Positions 23,880 through 32,099 of a DNA stretch of 48,713 nucleotides are shown one piece after another. Source of the stretch: Clostridiales bacterium (lineage in GTDB: Bacteria; Bacillota; Clostridia; Oscillospirales; Oscillospiraceae); NCBI GenBank assembly GCA_902362775.1, contig CABIXV010000004.1, positions 1-48,713 of the forward strand, written 5' to 3'. Made by a program: the position numbers and the translations under genes. The notes under the pieces were generated by a model. That model had not been told where the DNA came from and did not search any database. It saw only the letters and a list, made by a program, of their open reading frames with translations. How positions within the stretch are numbered: position 1 is the stretch's first letter; every line of letters starts with the position of its first letter.

Positions 23880-25022
23880 ATGAAGCGTGTTTACCTGACT
23901 AAGATGCGCCAGGGTGAACAGGTGGCCTACATTGGCAACGCCGATCCCCGCCTTCTGTGTCCGCTGATTATCCATACCGATACTGACGATGAAAAATATC
24001 AGCGGGCTATTTCCCGCACCCGTGTCTCAGAGGTTGCCGCCTATGTGTTGGGAGACGGAGAATCCTCGCCCGGAATTCTTCCCGGCGCTCTGATTTTGGG
24101 AACCCGCTACCAGGACAGGCTTCCTGTTTGCCGGGCCTATGCCACGACAAAGGACAGCACGGGTCTGGATCAGACCATTGAGCTGTATTACATTGACCTC
24201 CCCGAGACGGAAGAGGAAATCGGCTCTCTGCAGGATACTTTGGATATTATGGATGGACAGCACCGTCTGACCGCTTTCTCCTCCCCCTATGTCCAGCTTC
24301 CAGAGCATGTGCCCTACGAGGTGAATTTTACCTTGTATGTCTGCCCCAGCCTTCAGGAGCGTCGTATGATTTTCCGTACTACAAACGAGAACCAGAAGCC
24401 GGTAAATGGCAACCTTCTGATGTGGTTCCGAGAGAAGTTGGGCCTGCTGAATGAGACAGAGGCTGACTTTCACCCAGTTGTCACCATGCTGAATACCCGC
24501 GCTGATTCCCCTCTGCGGGGCCGTATCATTATGGGCGACGAGGTGTTGCCTAAGGGCTATAAAGCCCAGCAGATTGTGAAGATTTTTGACAAGGCAAAAT
24601 TTGCAGAACTGGAGGCAGGCGGCGCGCCGTTGTCTCAGGAGGCCCTGTACCAAGTGATTGTCACCTATCTGCGCGGCTGGGAAACCGCCTGCGAAGTCTC
24701 CTTTGCCTTCCCACAAAAGGGGGAGACTGCCACTAAAATCAGTGCCATCCGCTACATGCTCTTTATGCTCCCCACCTTCTGGGACGTGGCCATCCAGGCA
24801 TCCACCAAGTTCAACGCCGCCCTGATGGCAGAGCTGCTGTGGTATTTGACTGATACCCTGCAATTGGAACATACCGGCGAAATTTTTTCTCCCAACTCAG
24901 TTTGGTCCTATGCCTTCCGAGGGGAGGGGGCGACGGTCAAGCTGGCTGAGGATCACGCCAGAATGCTCAAGCGTGAACTGCAGACCCAGCGTGTCAAACA
25001 GTTTAACCCTTTGGAGCAATGA
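23880..25022 (+). CDS. DGQHR-domain protein (DndB/DpdB-like superfamily)
   Basis: A 380-residue protein with an exact DGQHR motif at residues 125-129 (LDIMDGQHRLTAF), followed about 40 residues later by IFRTTNENQKPVNGNLL, matching the second conserved block of the family. DGQHR proteins are a ParB/Srx-like-fold group known from DndB (phosphorothioation) and DpdB (7-deazaguanine DNA modification), systems tied to phage defence; many others are uncharacterised. No Dnd or Dpd modification genes are nearby. GGAGGG lies 5 bases before the ATG. The TIR gene starts 16 bases after its stop, so the two are almost certainly co-expressed. How the pair works is unknown; sensor or regulator plus effector is my inference. 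Confidence 0.85.
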   Translation: MKRVYLTKMRQGEQVAYIGNADPRLLCPLIIHTDTDDEKYQRAISRTRVSEVAAYVLGDGESSPGILPGALILGTRYQDRLPVCRAYATTKDSTGLDQTIELYYIDLPETEEEIGSLQDTLDIMDGQHRLTAFSSPYVQLPEHVPYEVNFTLYVCPSLQERRMIFRTTNENQKPVNGNLLMWFREKLGLLNETEADFHPVVTMLNTRADSPLRGRIIMGDEVLPKGYKAQQIVKIFDKAKFAELEAGGAPLSQEALYQVIVTYLRGWETACEVSFAFPQKGETATKISAIRYMLFMLPTFWDVAIQASTKFNAALMAELLWYLTDTLQLEHTGEIFSPNSVWSYAFRGEGATVKLAEDHARMLKRELQTQRVKQFNPLEQ

Positions 25023-25038
25023 GAGGAGTAGAGATGAT

Positions 25039-25656
25039 ATGACAAATTTGGAATCGGGTCAGCGGACTTCCCCCTTCCTCTCCTACTGTTGGGATGATTT
25101 AGACATGGCCTACATGCTGGAGGCGCTTCTGGCCGCCAAGGGCGTGGAACTGATTTGGGACAAGCGGTGCCTGAAGCTGGATGACAGCATCAGCCAGTTT
25201 ATGTCTCTCGGGTGTGACTGCTCGGAGGTCATTCTTCTGGTCAGCAACTCCTATTTGAAGTCCAAAAGCTGCATGAAAGAGGTGCTAGAGGTGCTGAACG
25301 GCTCAGAGCCCCTGCAGCGCATCAGGCCTTTGATTCTTCCCTCTGCACAGATCTTTTCCCCTGAGGGCAGGGCCGGGTATGTCCAATACTGGGCCGGGGA
25401 GTATGAACACCTGCAGAAGGAGATACGCAAGATTGGACGGGGTGCTGCCGCCGGCAGCTTGAATCAGGATCTGGTTCTCTTAAACCAAATCTATGAAAAC
25501 GCAGATCACTTTCTCTCCATGCTGGCCGACCGGTACAGCCCAACGGAGCTGCTTGAATTTGTGGAGCATTTCTGTGCTGGCCGTCAACAACAGGGTTGCA
25601 TAAGCCGCCCCTCTTATCCTTTGACTGCACCAGGTGGGATTTCCTTGCGGTCTTAG
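25039..25656 (+). CDS. TIR-domain protein
   Basis: A 205-residue protein with an N-terminal TIR domain (about 10-140). Motifs: box 1 SPFLSYCWDD (11-20), then LLAAKGVELIWDKRCLKLDDS, ILLVSNSYLKSKSCMKEVLEVL with E81 in the position of the catalytic glutamate of NAD-cleaving bacterial TIRs. A helical tail of about 65 residues (NQIYENADHFLSMLADRYS, LLEFVEHF) follows and may bind a partner. The start at ATG 25039 has GAGAGGAG upstream; the frame extends further 5' but only inside the DGQHR gene. Bacterial TIR proteins usually deplete NAD+ or make signal nucleotides after phage sensing. Terminator follows. Confidence 0.85.
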   Translation: MTNLESGQRTSPFLSYCWDDLDMAYMLEALLAAKGVELIWDKRCLKLDDSISQFMSLGCDCSEVILLVSNSYLKSKSCMKEVLEVLNGSEPLQRIRPLILPSAQIFSPEGRAGYVQYWAGEYEHLQKEIRKIGRGAAAGSLNQDLVLLNQIYENADHFLSMLADRYSPTELLEFVEHFCAGRQQQGCISRPSYPLTAPGGISLRS

Positions 25657-25768
25657 TAGGCTGGAAAAGGCGGCGCCCCGGCTCTGAGTGGAATAGATGA
25701 AAACCGCGGCTGGGACGGGGAGGCCCTGTGTACTTGAAGCAAAAACGGTAAACGGACCCCATCTTCAA

Positions 25769-25806
25769 AAGGGACGGCCCTTGGGCCGTCCCTTAAAATT
25801 TTTTGG
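25769..25806 (+). terminator. terminator after the DGQHR-TIR pair
   Basis: A perfect 12-bp stem AAGGGACGGCCC/GGGCCGTCCCTT, then AAAATTTTTT. Confidence 0.8.
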
Positions 25807-25874
25807 GAGATTCTCAACATTTTCCCCAGCCAGATTGTGTGATAAGCAGAGAGACAAAAAGGGAGGTGTCTTGT

Positions 25875-26369
25875 TTGGAACATAGCCAGAGCGGGGAGAA
25901 GATGGCCGCCCTCTACCGCCGATATGTGACCATGGTCTATCAGATCTGTCTGATGCTGATGAAAAATGTACCCGACGCAGAGGACGCCACCCAGACAGTC
26001 TTTCGAAAAGCGATGGAGCATGAGGGCCTCTTCCGTGATCCGGAGCATGAAAAGGCCTGGCTTATCGTTACCGCCCGGAACGAGTGCAAAAACCAGCTCA
26101 AGCACTGGTGGAGGACAAAGAGGGCGGGAGAAGAGATACTTCAGAACCTGACCTGGGAGCAGCCGTCGGACGGGGAGCTGTGGGATCTGATCCTTACCCT
26201 ACCGGAGAAATACCGGATGGTGCTGTATCTCCACTACTACCAGGGTTACACCGCGCTGGAAACAGCGGAGATCTTGGGGAAGAACCCATCCACCATTCGT
26301 ACCTGGCTGGTTCAGGCGAGATGGAAACTGAAAGAAATTTTGGAGGTGGAAGAGTATGGACGAGGATAA
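25875..26369 (+). CDS. ECF-type RNA polymerase sigma factor
   Basis: A 164-residue sigma factor. Region 2: YVTMVYQICLMLMKNVPDAEDATQTVFRKAM, with KAWLIVTARNECKNQLKHWW; region 4: LPEKYRMVLYLHYYQGYTALETAEILGKNPSTIRTWLVQARWKLK. The start is a TTG at 25875, chosen because GGGAGG lies 8 bases upstream; longer starts run into the preceding terminator region. Its 3' end overlaps the anti-sigma-like gene by 14 bases, the usual coupling of a sigma factor with its inhibitor. Confidence 0.9.
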   Translation: MEHSQSGEKMAALYRRYVTMVYQICLMLMKNVPDAEDATQTVFRKAMEHEGLFRDPEHEKAWLIVTARNECKNQLKHWWRTKRAGEEILQNLTWEQPSDGELWDLILTLPEKYRMVLYLHYYQGYTALETAEILGKNPSTIRTWLVQARWKLKEILEVEEYGRG

Positions 26370-27396
26370 GCTCAAGCGGGTGTTTGACCAGATAAAACCC
26401 ACTCAAGAGCAGGAACGGGTTATGCTGGACCGCCTCCTGACAGGGCAGAAGGAGGTCAAACCTGTGAGTCGAATGAAGAAGATGCCCGCTGTACTGGCGG
26501 CCGCCGCCGTGCTCCTGCTGGCCTGTGCCTTTACAGTGGCTACGGGGTTGGATCAGAAATTTGCGGCGCTGTTTGGGGCAGGGGAGCAGGAGACAAGGCT
26601 GATCAAAGACGGTGTGGTGCAGGTGGATCAAAGACACACCTATGAAAATGGATGGACGGTTGAAGTGGAACAAATGCTGGTGGACCGGTATACCTTGGCG
26701 GTCCTGCTGGACGTGATCGCCCCAGAGGAGACTGCCTTGTGGGGAGAGGACTATTCTGTTCTGGCAACTTCCGATATTGAGCCTGAGTCGGAAGAGAATG
26801 GCGTGGGCGGCTGGGTGTCCGGCTCCATTGTTTTACCAGATGATGATCCGGGTGACCATCACATCTCGATTTTGTGGTATCGGGGACCGACCACCTATCT
26901 TCAGGCAGATGCTCAGACATTTCTGGGTGGGGAATTTACGATTACTCCGTTGCGCTTGGTTGAAAAGACCACCTTTGAGAACTTGGCTGACTTTTCTCAG
27001 GAGCGGCATGACTTTTGTGTGAAACTGCCTGACCAGGACAGCGGACGACAATATGAGGCCGGGCTTCCCATTCAGGTGGGAGAAGACAATATGGTCCTGC
27101 AGTCGCTGTATGTTTCGCCCATCAGTGTTGCCTTTATGATTCAAGGAGAGGAAAACGATTTCCGTATGTGGGGGCCAGCGGCGTTTTCCGAAATACAAAG
27201 TACTACCGTTCTGAATCTGTTGGACGGCCAAACCGCATCTGTGGGCCGCGCAGTGAGCCAGAGCTATAATCCAGATACTGGGATGGGAGAATTTGTGTTC
27301 CAACTGAATCAGATTGTGGACCCGGATGAGGTGACATCCCTTACCATCTTAGGCCAGACCTTCTCTCTGGGAGGGCTGCTCCCGGTGGAGGAATAA
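26356..27396 (+). CDS. Anti-sigma-like membrane protein (DUF4179-like)
   Basis: A 346-residue protein with a short cytoplasmic head (MDEDKLKRVFDQIKPTQEQE), a membrane span (PAVLAAAAVLLLACAFTVATG, about 44-64) and a long extracellular domain with an N-terminal DUF4179-like stretch (DGVVQVDQRHTYENGWTVEVEQMLVDRYTLAVLLDV). Directly coupled to the ECF sigma gene, so it probably controls it. The extracellular part would be the sensor; its signal is unknown. GGAGG precedes the ATG. Confidence 0.82.
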   Translation: MDEDKLKRVFDQIKPTQEQERVMLDRLLTGQKEVKPVSRMKKMPAVLAAAAVLLLACAFTVATGLDQKFAALFGAGEQETRLIKDGVVQVDQRHTYENGWTVEVEQMLVDRYTLAVLLDVIAPEETALWGEDYSVLATSDIEPESEENGVGGWVSGSIVLPDDDPGDHHISILWYRGPTTYLQADAQTFLGGEFTITPLRLVEKTTFENLADFSQERHDFCVKLPDQDSGRQYEAGLPIQVGEDNMVLQSLYVSPISVAFMIQGEENDFRMWGPAAFSEIQSTTVLNLLDGQTASVGRAVSQSYNPDTGMGEFVFQLNQIVDPDEVTSLTILGQTFSLGGLLPVEE

Positions 27397-27401
27397 AAAC
27401 C

Positions 27402-27430
27402 TTGGCAATTCTGGCAAAAGGGGGTACAAT
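27402..27430 (+). promoter_or_regulatory. promoter of the HIT-protein gene
   Basis: TTGGCA, 17-base spacer, TACAAT; starts 6 bases after the anti-sigma stop. Confidence 0.6.
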
Positions 27431-27461
27431 GGTCTTACTAACAAACAAAGGAGGTTTCCCA

Positions 27462-27800
27462 ATGTCTGACTGTCTGTTTTGTAAGATTGCGGAGGGGCAG
27501 ATCCCGTCCAACAAAGTCTACGAGGACGAGGTATGCTTTGCCTTCCATGACATCGATCCCCAGGCGCCCTCCCACTTTTTGGTTATCCCCAAGGCCCATA
27601 TCGGATCTGTGGCCGAGGTGACAGAGGACAACGCCGCCGTAGTGGCCCATATTTTCGCAGTCATCTCCAAAGTGACCAAGGAGCTGGGCCTGGACAGCTA
27701 CCGTGTGGTGTCCAATATTGGGGAGCAGGCGGGCCAGTCTGTCCCCCATCTCCATTTCCATGTTCTGTCTGGCCGGGATATGACCTGGCCTCCAGGCTGA
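27462..27800 (+). CDS. HIT-family nucleotide hydrolase/transferase-like protein
   Basis: A 112-residue histidine-triad protein of the Hint type (purine nucleoside phosphoramidase-like). It begins SDCLFCKIAEGQIPS with the CxxC pair and ends with the HIT active site HLHFHV plus LSGRDMTWPPG. Acts on AMP-conjugates such as adenosine phosphoramidates. The start was set at 27462 because AAAGGAGG is 7 bases upstream. Housekeeping gene; DUF4250 gene follows 11 bases after. Confidence 0.95.
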   Translation: MSDCLFCKIAEGQIPSNKVYEDEVCFAFHDIDPQAPSHFLVIPKAHIGSVAEVTEDNAAVVAHIFAVISKVTKELGLDSYRVVSNIGEQAGQSVPHLHFHVLSGRDMTWPPG

Positions 27801-27811
27801 GGAAGAAGGGG

Positions 27812-27985
27812 ATGGTACCGAATGATCCCGCCATCCTCCTCAGCTTCCTGAATACCCGGCTTAGGGATGACGGCTGCACCCTGGAGGAGCTGTGCGCGCA
27901 GCTGGATGTAGAGCAGAGCGGGGTGGAGGGTAAGCTGGCTGCCATAGGCTACACCTACCATAGAGAGCGCAACCAATTCCTTTGA
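27812..27985 (+). CDS. DUF4250 family small protein
   Basis: A 57-residue protein: VPNDPAILLSFLNTRLRDD, CTLEELCAQLDVE and a final YHRERNQFL match the small clostridial DUF4250 family in length and pattern. The middle looks like a helix-turn-helix-like fold, but the function is unknown. GAGGAAG precedes the ATG. Likely co-transcribed with the HIT gene. Confidence 0.8.
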   Translation: MVPNDPAILLSFLNTRLRDDGCTLEELCAQLDVEQSGVEGKLAAIGYTYHRERNQFL

Positions 27986-28007
27986 TAGAGGAAGTCGGAA
28001 AAAAGGG

Positions 28008-28059
28008 TTGACAAGAGAGTTAGAATATGCTAACCTATACGTGGTTAGAGAGAGCTAAC
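28008..28059 (+). promoter_or_regulatory. promoter overlapped by two GTTAG-N6-CTAAC sites
   Basis: TTGACA (28008-28013), 17-base spacer and TAACCT (28031-28036). One GTTAG-N6-CTAAC palindrome lies at 28019-28034, between and over the promoter boxes; a second lies at 28044-28059, 25 bases downstream. The half-sites resemble those of DtxR/IdeR/MntR-type metal repressors (IdeR consensus halves read TTAGGTTAG). Occupancy would block transcription. No metal-transport gene follows. Confidence 0.6.
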
Positions 28060-28194
28060 TCTCATCCTCCTTACACCTCCCTACTTTCACTTTTCCTGAC
28101 TGAGGGCGCGCTCTGACCACCAGACGCTTGGGCGGGGCAGGCAATACCGCCGGGCAGACCGGGGCCGTGGATCATTCCACGGCTCCGGTTTTTC
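28040..28194 (+). ncRNA. candidate small RNA, about 150 nt, metal-regulated promoter
   Basis: Between the operator-bearing promoter and a strong terminator (CCGG...GCCGTGGA/TCCACGGC...CCGG, then TTTTT; 28159-28193) there is no credible reading frame. A CT-rich, unstructured-looking segment (CATCCTCCTTACACCTCC) could pair with Shine-Dalgarno sequences, as in iron-sparing sRNAs. Candidate only: it may also be the remnant leader of a lost metal-uptake operon. Confidence 0.4.
28159..28193 (+). terminator. terminator of the short transcript
   Basis: A 13-bp stem with one G-T-type mismatch around TCAT, followed by TTTTT. Confidence 0.8.
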
Positions 28195-28223
28195 TTTCTG
28201 TATCAGAAAAAGGAAGATACCCC

Positions 28224-28252
28224 TTTCCATACTGGGTGAACTGTGATATAAT
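28224..28252 (+). promoter_or_regulatory. promoter of the lysR-type gene
   Basis: TTTCCA, 17-base spacer, TATAAT, 34 bases upstream of the regulator ATG. Confidence 0.55.
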
Positions 28253-28286
28253 CCTCATAGCTTTTTAGTTATGGGGTGTGCTGTTT

Positions 28287-29222
28287 ATGTTCGTCAAGAA
28301 TCCGGAATATTTTATGGCCATCGTCAAGGAGCGGAGCATCTCCAAAGCGGCGGAGCGGCTCTATCTCTCCCAACCCTATCTCAGCCAGTATCTGGCCAAG
28401 CTGGAGTCCAATCTGGGGGCCGTGTTGCTGGACCGTTCCCACTCGCCCCTAAAGCTGACGCCGGCAGGGGAGGTGTTCCATGCCTATCTGGAGCGCCAGA
28501 GTTATTTGGACCGGCAGCTGGTCAGCGACCTGCGGGATCTGCAGAACGAGAAGCGGCCTGTCCTCCACATCGGCGTATCCCCTTGGCGTGGTTCCACCCT
28601 ACTGCCCGATGTGCTGCCCCTGTTCACCAAGCAATACTCCGACGTGCAGGTGGTTCTCCATGAGGCGCCGGTGCCCGAACTGGGGGATTTGGCGGCGGGC
28701 AGTGTCACGGACTTCTGCATCATGCACATCCCTGGGGATCTGACGGAGCTGACCTATGAACTGGTCATGCGGGAGCATATTTTCCTTTTGGCCCACCGGG
28801 ACCACCCCCTGGTCCGAGGGCTCACCAGTACCTACGACGACCCCATACCCTTCCCCGACCTGCGGCAGCTGGAGCGGGAGCGTATCGTGATGCTGCCCCC
28901 GGACTGGCGGCTGTCCAAGCTGCTCCACAATACCTTCTCCGTCCATAACGTGGAGCCCCAGAATATTTTGGTGACCACCAACAATACCACAGCCATCAAT
29001 CTGGTGGCGGAAAACATGGGCTTCGCCTTTTTACAGGAGAGCGGCATCTCTCGCACCCCATATCTGGACCGGCTGGCCTGCTTTACCATCGGAGAGCCGC
29101 CACTGACCTGCCCCATGGCGGTGGTCTACAAGAAAAATGGATTCCTGTCACCGGCGGCCAGAACGTTTATCGACCTGATCAAGGAGTATTACAGCCGCTT
29201 TGACCGTCCCGCCAACCTTTGA
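28287..29222 (+). CDS. LysR-family transcriptional regulator
   Basis: A 311-residue regulator with the N-terminal LysR helix-turn-helix (FMAIVKERSISKAAERLYLSQPYLSQYLAKLES, residues about 10-42; LTPAGEVF follows) and a substrate-binding domain (LHIGVSPWRGSTLLPDVLPLF, ending LTCPMAVVYKKNG). Start at ATG 28287; a GTG at 28278 is possible. It is upstream of, and in the same direction as, the fhs operon, but a ZTP riboswitch and separate promoter lie between. Target unknown. Confidence 0.92.
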   Translation: MFVKNPEYFMAIVKERSISKAAERLYLSQPYLSQYLAKLESNLGAVLLDRSHSPLKLTPAGEVFHAYLERQSYLDRQLVSDLRDLQNEKRPVLHIGVSPWRGSTLLPDVLPLFTKQYSDVQVVLHEAPVPELGDLAAGSVTDFCIMHIPGDLTELTYELVMREHIFLLAHRDHPLVRGLTSTYDDPIPFPDLRQLERERIVMLPPDWRLSKLLHNTFSVHNVEPQNILVTTNNTTAINLVAENMGFAFLQESGISRTPYLDRLACFTIGEPPLTCPMAVVYKKNGFLSPAARTFIDLIKEYYSRFDRPANL

Positions 29223-29279
29223 ACAAATATCGGGCCTGATTTTCAGCAAAAGGGACGGAGAGAAACCACACCGCCCCCC

Positions 29280-29308
29280 TTGACGAGGGAGGAGGCCTAT
29301 GCTAAACT
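29280..29308 (+). promoter_or_regulatory. promoter of the ZTP riboswitch/fhs operon
   Basis: TTGACG, 17-base spacer, TAAACT, just upstream of the aptamer. Confidence 0.6.
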
Positions 29309-29315
29309 GAATCCA

Positions 29316-29426
29316 AGCCCTGCGACTGACGGAAGTGGAGTGACCACGTGGAACAGGGCCCGGCGTGTGAAACGCCATATTGCCGACCGTCTGGGCGCAC
29401 TATTGCTTAGTGCGCCCTTTTATTTT
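29316..29426 (+). ncRNA. ZTP (pfl) riboswitch with terminator
   Basis: Folate-stress riboswitch sensing ZMP/ZTP. The conserved halves are visible: TGCGACTGACGG followed by GTGGAGTGACCACGTGGAA, and after a variable hairpin GCCGACCGTCTGGGC. A terminator (GGGCGCACTA/TAGTGCGCCC, then TTTTATTTTT, 29393-29426) shares the GGGC end of the aptamer, so ligand binding can prevent termination. The gene controlled, formate-tetrahydrofolate ligase, is a classic target of this class. Confidence 0.88.
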
Positions 29427-29456
29427 TGCGGGCGCAACAGGAAGGAGTTATGGAAG

Positions 29457-31121
29457 ATGAAGACTGACATCGAGATCGCCCAGGCCGCGGAGATGCTTCC
29501 AATTGGCCAGGTGGCCCACAAGGCGGGGGTCAGCGAGGAACTGCTGGAATACTATGGGCGCTATAAGGCTAAAATCGACATCACCCCCCTGCGGGACAAG
29601 GCCCGGAAGGGCAAGCTGATCCTGGTCACCGCTATCAATCCGACCCCCGCCGGAGAGGGCAAGACCACCACCTCCGTTGGGCTGGCTGACGCGCTGAAAA
29701 AGCTGGACAAGAACGTAATCCTGGCCCTGCGGGAGCCCTCCCTTGGCCCTGTGTTCGGCGTCAAGGGCGGCGCCGCCGGTGGTGGTTACGCCCAGGTGGT
29801 GCCTATGGAGGATATCAACCTCCACTTCACCGGCGACTTCCACGCCATCGGAGCGGCCAATAACCTTCTGGCCGCCATGTTGGACAACCATATCCAGCAG
29901 GGTAACGAGCTGGGCATCGACGTGAAGAAGATCACCTGGCGCCGCTGTGTGGATATGAACGACCGGCAGTTGCGAAATATCGTGGACGGTCTGGGCGGCC
30001 GGATGCAGGGCGTCCCGCGAGAGGACGGCTTTGATATCACGGTGGCCAGCGAGATCATGGCGGTCCTGTGTCTGGCCACCGGCCTGAAGGATTTGAAGGA
30101 GCGGCTGGCTCGTATCATCGTGGGCTACACCTATGACGACCGGCTGGTGACCGCCGCCGACCTGAAGGCCCAGGGAGCCATGGCCGCCCTGCTGAAGGAC
30201 GCCATCAAGCCCAATCTGGTCCAGACGCTGGAGAACACTCCCGCCTTTGTCCACGGCGGCCCCTTTGCCAACATCGCCCACGGCTGCAACTCCGTCTCCG
30301 CCACTGACACCGCCCTGAAGCTGGCCGACTATGTGGTCACCGAGGCGGGCTTCGGAGCTGACCTGGGTGCGGAGAAGTTTCTGGACATCAAATGCCGGGC
30401 CGCCGGACTGACCCCGGACGCGGTGGTCATCGTGGCCACGGTTAAGGCGCTGAAGTACAACGGCGGTGTGCCCAAGGCCCAGTTGGGAGAGGAAAACCTG
30501 GAGGCGTTGGAGCGGGGCCTGCCCAACCTGCTCAAGCATGTGGAGAATATCACCCAGGTCTTCGGTTTGCCCTGTGTGGTGGCCATCAACCGCTTTGTCA
30601 ACGACACCGACAGAGAACTGGACCTGATCCGCTCCAAGTGTAAAGAACTGGGGGTCAACGTGGCCTTGTCCGAAGTGTGGGGCAGAGGGGGCGAGGGCGG
30701 TATCCAACTGGCCCAGGAGGTGCTCCGCCTGTGTGAGCAGCCCAAGAAGTTTACCTACGCCTATGAGTTAGATCAGCCTTTAAAGAGCAAGATCGAGGCT
30801 GTGGTGAAAAAGATATATGGGGGCGTAGGCGTGAGCTATTCCGCTGCCGCATCCAAGGAGCTGGAGCGGCTGGAGAGGATGGGCATGGGCGGCCTGCCCG
30901 TGTGCATGGCCAAGACCCAGTATTCCCTCACCGATGACCAGACCAGGCTGGGCCGCCCCGAGGGCTTTACCATTACGGTATCCAAGGTGAAGGTGTCCGC
31001 GGGCGCCGGCTTTGTGGTGGTCCAGACTGGGGATATTATGACTATGCCTGGCCTGCCCAAGGTACCCTCCGCGGAAAAGATCGACGTGGATGAGAACGGA
31101 GTAATCTCCGGCCTGTTCTGA
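29457..31121 (+). CDS. fhs: Formate-tetrahydrofolate ligase
   Basis: A 554-residue cytoplasmic enzyme that joins formate to tetrahydrofolate with ATP, giving 10-formyl-THF for purine synthesis or one-carbon (acetogenic-type) metabolism. The ATP-binding loop [13 protein letters not shown] lies near residues 63-75; family blocks [39 protein letters not shown] and [17 protein letters not shown] are present. Start at 29457 (AGGAAGGAG 9 bases before); an upstream frame only reads through the riboswitch. ZTP riboswitch upstream; a formate transporter gene follows 9 bases after the stop. Confidence 0.98.
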   Translation: MKTDIEIAQAAEMLPIGQVAHKAGVSEELLEYYGRYKAKIDITPLRDKARKGKLILVTAINPTPAGEGKTTTSVGLADALKKLDKNVILALREPSLGPVFGVKGGAAGGGYAQVVPMEDINLHFTGDFHAIGAANNLLAAMLDNHIQQGNELGIDVKKITWRRCVDMNDRQLRNIVDGLGGRMQGVPREDGFDITVASEIMAVLCLATGLKDLKERLARIIVGYTYDDRLVTAADLKAQGAMAALLKDAIKPNLVQTLENTPAFVHGGPFANIAHGCNSVSATDTALKLADYVVTEAGFGADLGAEKFLDIKCRAAGLTPDAVVIVATVKALKYNGGVPKAQLGEENLEALERGLPNLLKHVENITQVFGLPCVVAINRFVNDTDRELDLIRSKCKELGVNVALSEVWGRGGEGGIQLAQEVLRLCEQPKKFTYAYELDQPLKSKIEAVVKKIYGGVGVSYSAAASKELERLERMGMGGLPVCMAKTQYSLTDDQTRLGRPEGFTITVSKVKVSAGAGFVVVQTGDIMTMPGLPKVPSAEKIDVDENGVISGLF

Positions 31122-31130
31122 GGGGGGCAC

Positions 31131-31952
31131 ATGGATAACCATTTCAATTCCCCCGCCCAGGTGACGGCGCTCTACGCCGCCGCTGGGGCGGAGAAGGCCG
31201 GAAAGCCAGCCTCTGTCCTGATCCTGCTGGGCATCCTGGCTGGGGCCTTGATCGCCATGGGCAGCGCCGCCACTAACACGGCCTCCTATGGCATCCAGGG
31301 CACCTGGACCGCCCGGACGGTGTGTGGCCTGCTGTTCCCCTTCGGGCTGGGAATGGTGGTAGCCACCGGGGCGGAGCTCTTTACCGGCAACTGCCTGATC
31401 ACCATTTCTCTGCTGGATGGGCGCTGCTCCTGGCGGGGGATGTTGCGGAATTGGAGCATCGTCTACCTGTCTAATTTTGCCGGAGCCCTGCTGGTGGCGG
31501 CGGGCTGCGCCTGGTTCGGTCAGCTCGACTACTCCGGCGGGCAGCTGGCCCTGTTCACAATGAGAATGGCGGCCGCCAAGTGTGCCATCCCCTTCCAAAA
31601 TGGGGTGGTGCTGGGCTTCTTCTGTAACCTTCTGGTCTGCCTGGGCGTGGTCATGGCCATGTCGGGCAGGGACACAGCCAGCCGCCTGATGGGGGCATTT
31701 CTTCCGGTATGTTACTTTGTCCTGTGCGGCTTTGAGCACTGCGTTGCCAATATGTACTATATTGCCGCTGGCCTTATGGCCAAGATGGTCCCGGCCTATG
31801 CCCAGCTGGCGGCGGAGGCGGGGCTGGACCTGTCTGGATTGACGGTGGGGGGATTCCTGCTGGGAAACCTGCTCCCCGTCACGATTGGGAACGTCCTTGG
31901 CGGCGCGGGGCTGGGCGGCCTGCTGTGGTATTGCTACCGCCCGAAAAGCTGA
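31131..31952 (+). CDS. Formate/nitrite transporter family channel (FocA-like)
   Basis: A 273-residue membrane protein with six hydrophobic spans and family motifs: the first-helix region LIAMGSAATNTASY, TGAELFTGNCLITI, GAFLPVCYFVLCGFEHCVANMYYI, and NLLPVTIGNVLGGAGLGG in the last helix (FNT signature). Forms a pentameric formate channel in the cytoplasmic membrane. Its position directly behind fhs, under one riboswitch, implies it brings in (or releases) the formate used by the ligase. Confidence 0.93.
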   Translation: MDNHFNSPAQVTALYAAAGAEKAGKPASVLILLGILAGALIAMGSAATNTASYGIQGTWTARTVCGLLFPFGLGMVVATGAELFTGNCLITISLLDGRCSWRGMLRNWSIVYLSNFAGALLVAAGCAWFGQLDYSGGQLALFTMRMAAAKCAIPFQNGVVLGFFCNLLVCLGVVMAMSGRDTASRLMGAFLPVCYFVLCGFEHCVANMYYIAAGLMAKMVPAYAQLAAEAGLDLSGLTVGGFLLGNLLPVTIGNVLGGAGLGGLLWYCYRPKS

Positions 31953-31968
31953 CGGCCTATTGGCATAG

Positions 31969-32018
31969 AAAACGGCTGTGGGAGATGATCGAGAGACCAT
32001 CTCCCACAGCCGTTTTTT
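31969..32018 (+). terminator. terminator of the fhs operon
   Basis: A perfect 18-bp stem with core CGGCTGTGGGAGATG around a 10-base loop, followed by TTTTTT. Palindromic enough to stop transcription from both sides. Confidence 0.9.
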
Positions 32019-32099
32019 CGACCGGGCGTGGTCAGCCGGTTTTTTGAACTTTCACAGGTGCTTAGATGACCCTTTCTTCAGAATAAGCCCGGAGGACCG

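Noticed and set aside
28027..28116. short frame inside the candidate small RNA (begins MLTYTWLERANS)
   Set aside because: Its start lies within the promoter -10 region and has no ribosome site, so it cannot be translated from that transcript.
29448..30707. 419-codon minus-strand frame over fhs
   Set aside because: Shadow of fhs with repetitive Gly/His/Gln composition.
30780..32000. 406-codon minus-strand frame over fhs and the formate channel gene
   Set aside because: Antisense shadow of two clear genes in GC-rich DNA; no ribosome site and low-complexity His/Gln/Gly-rich product.
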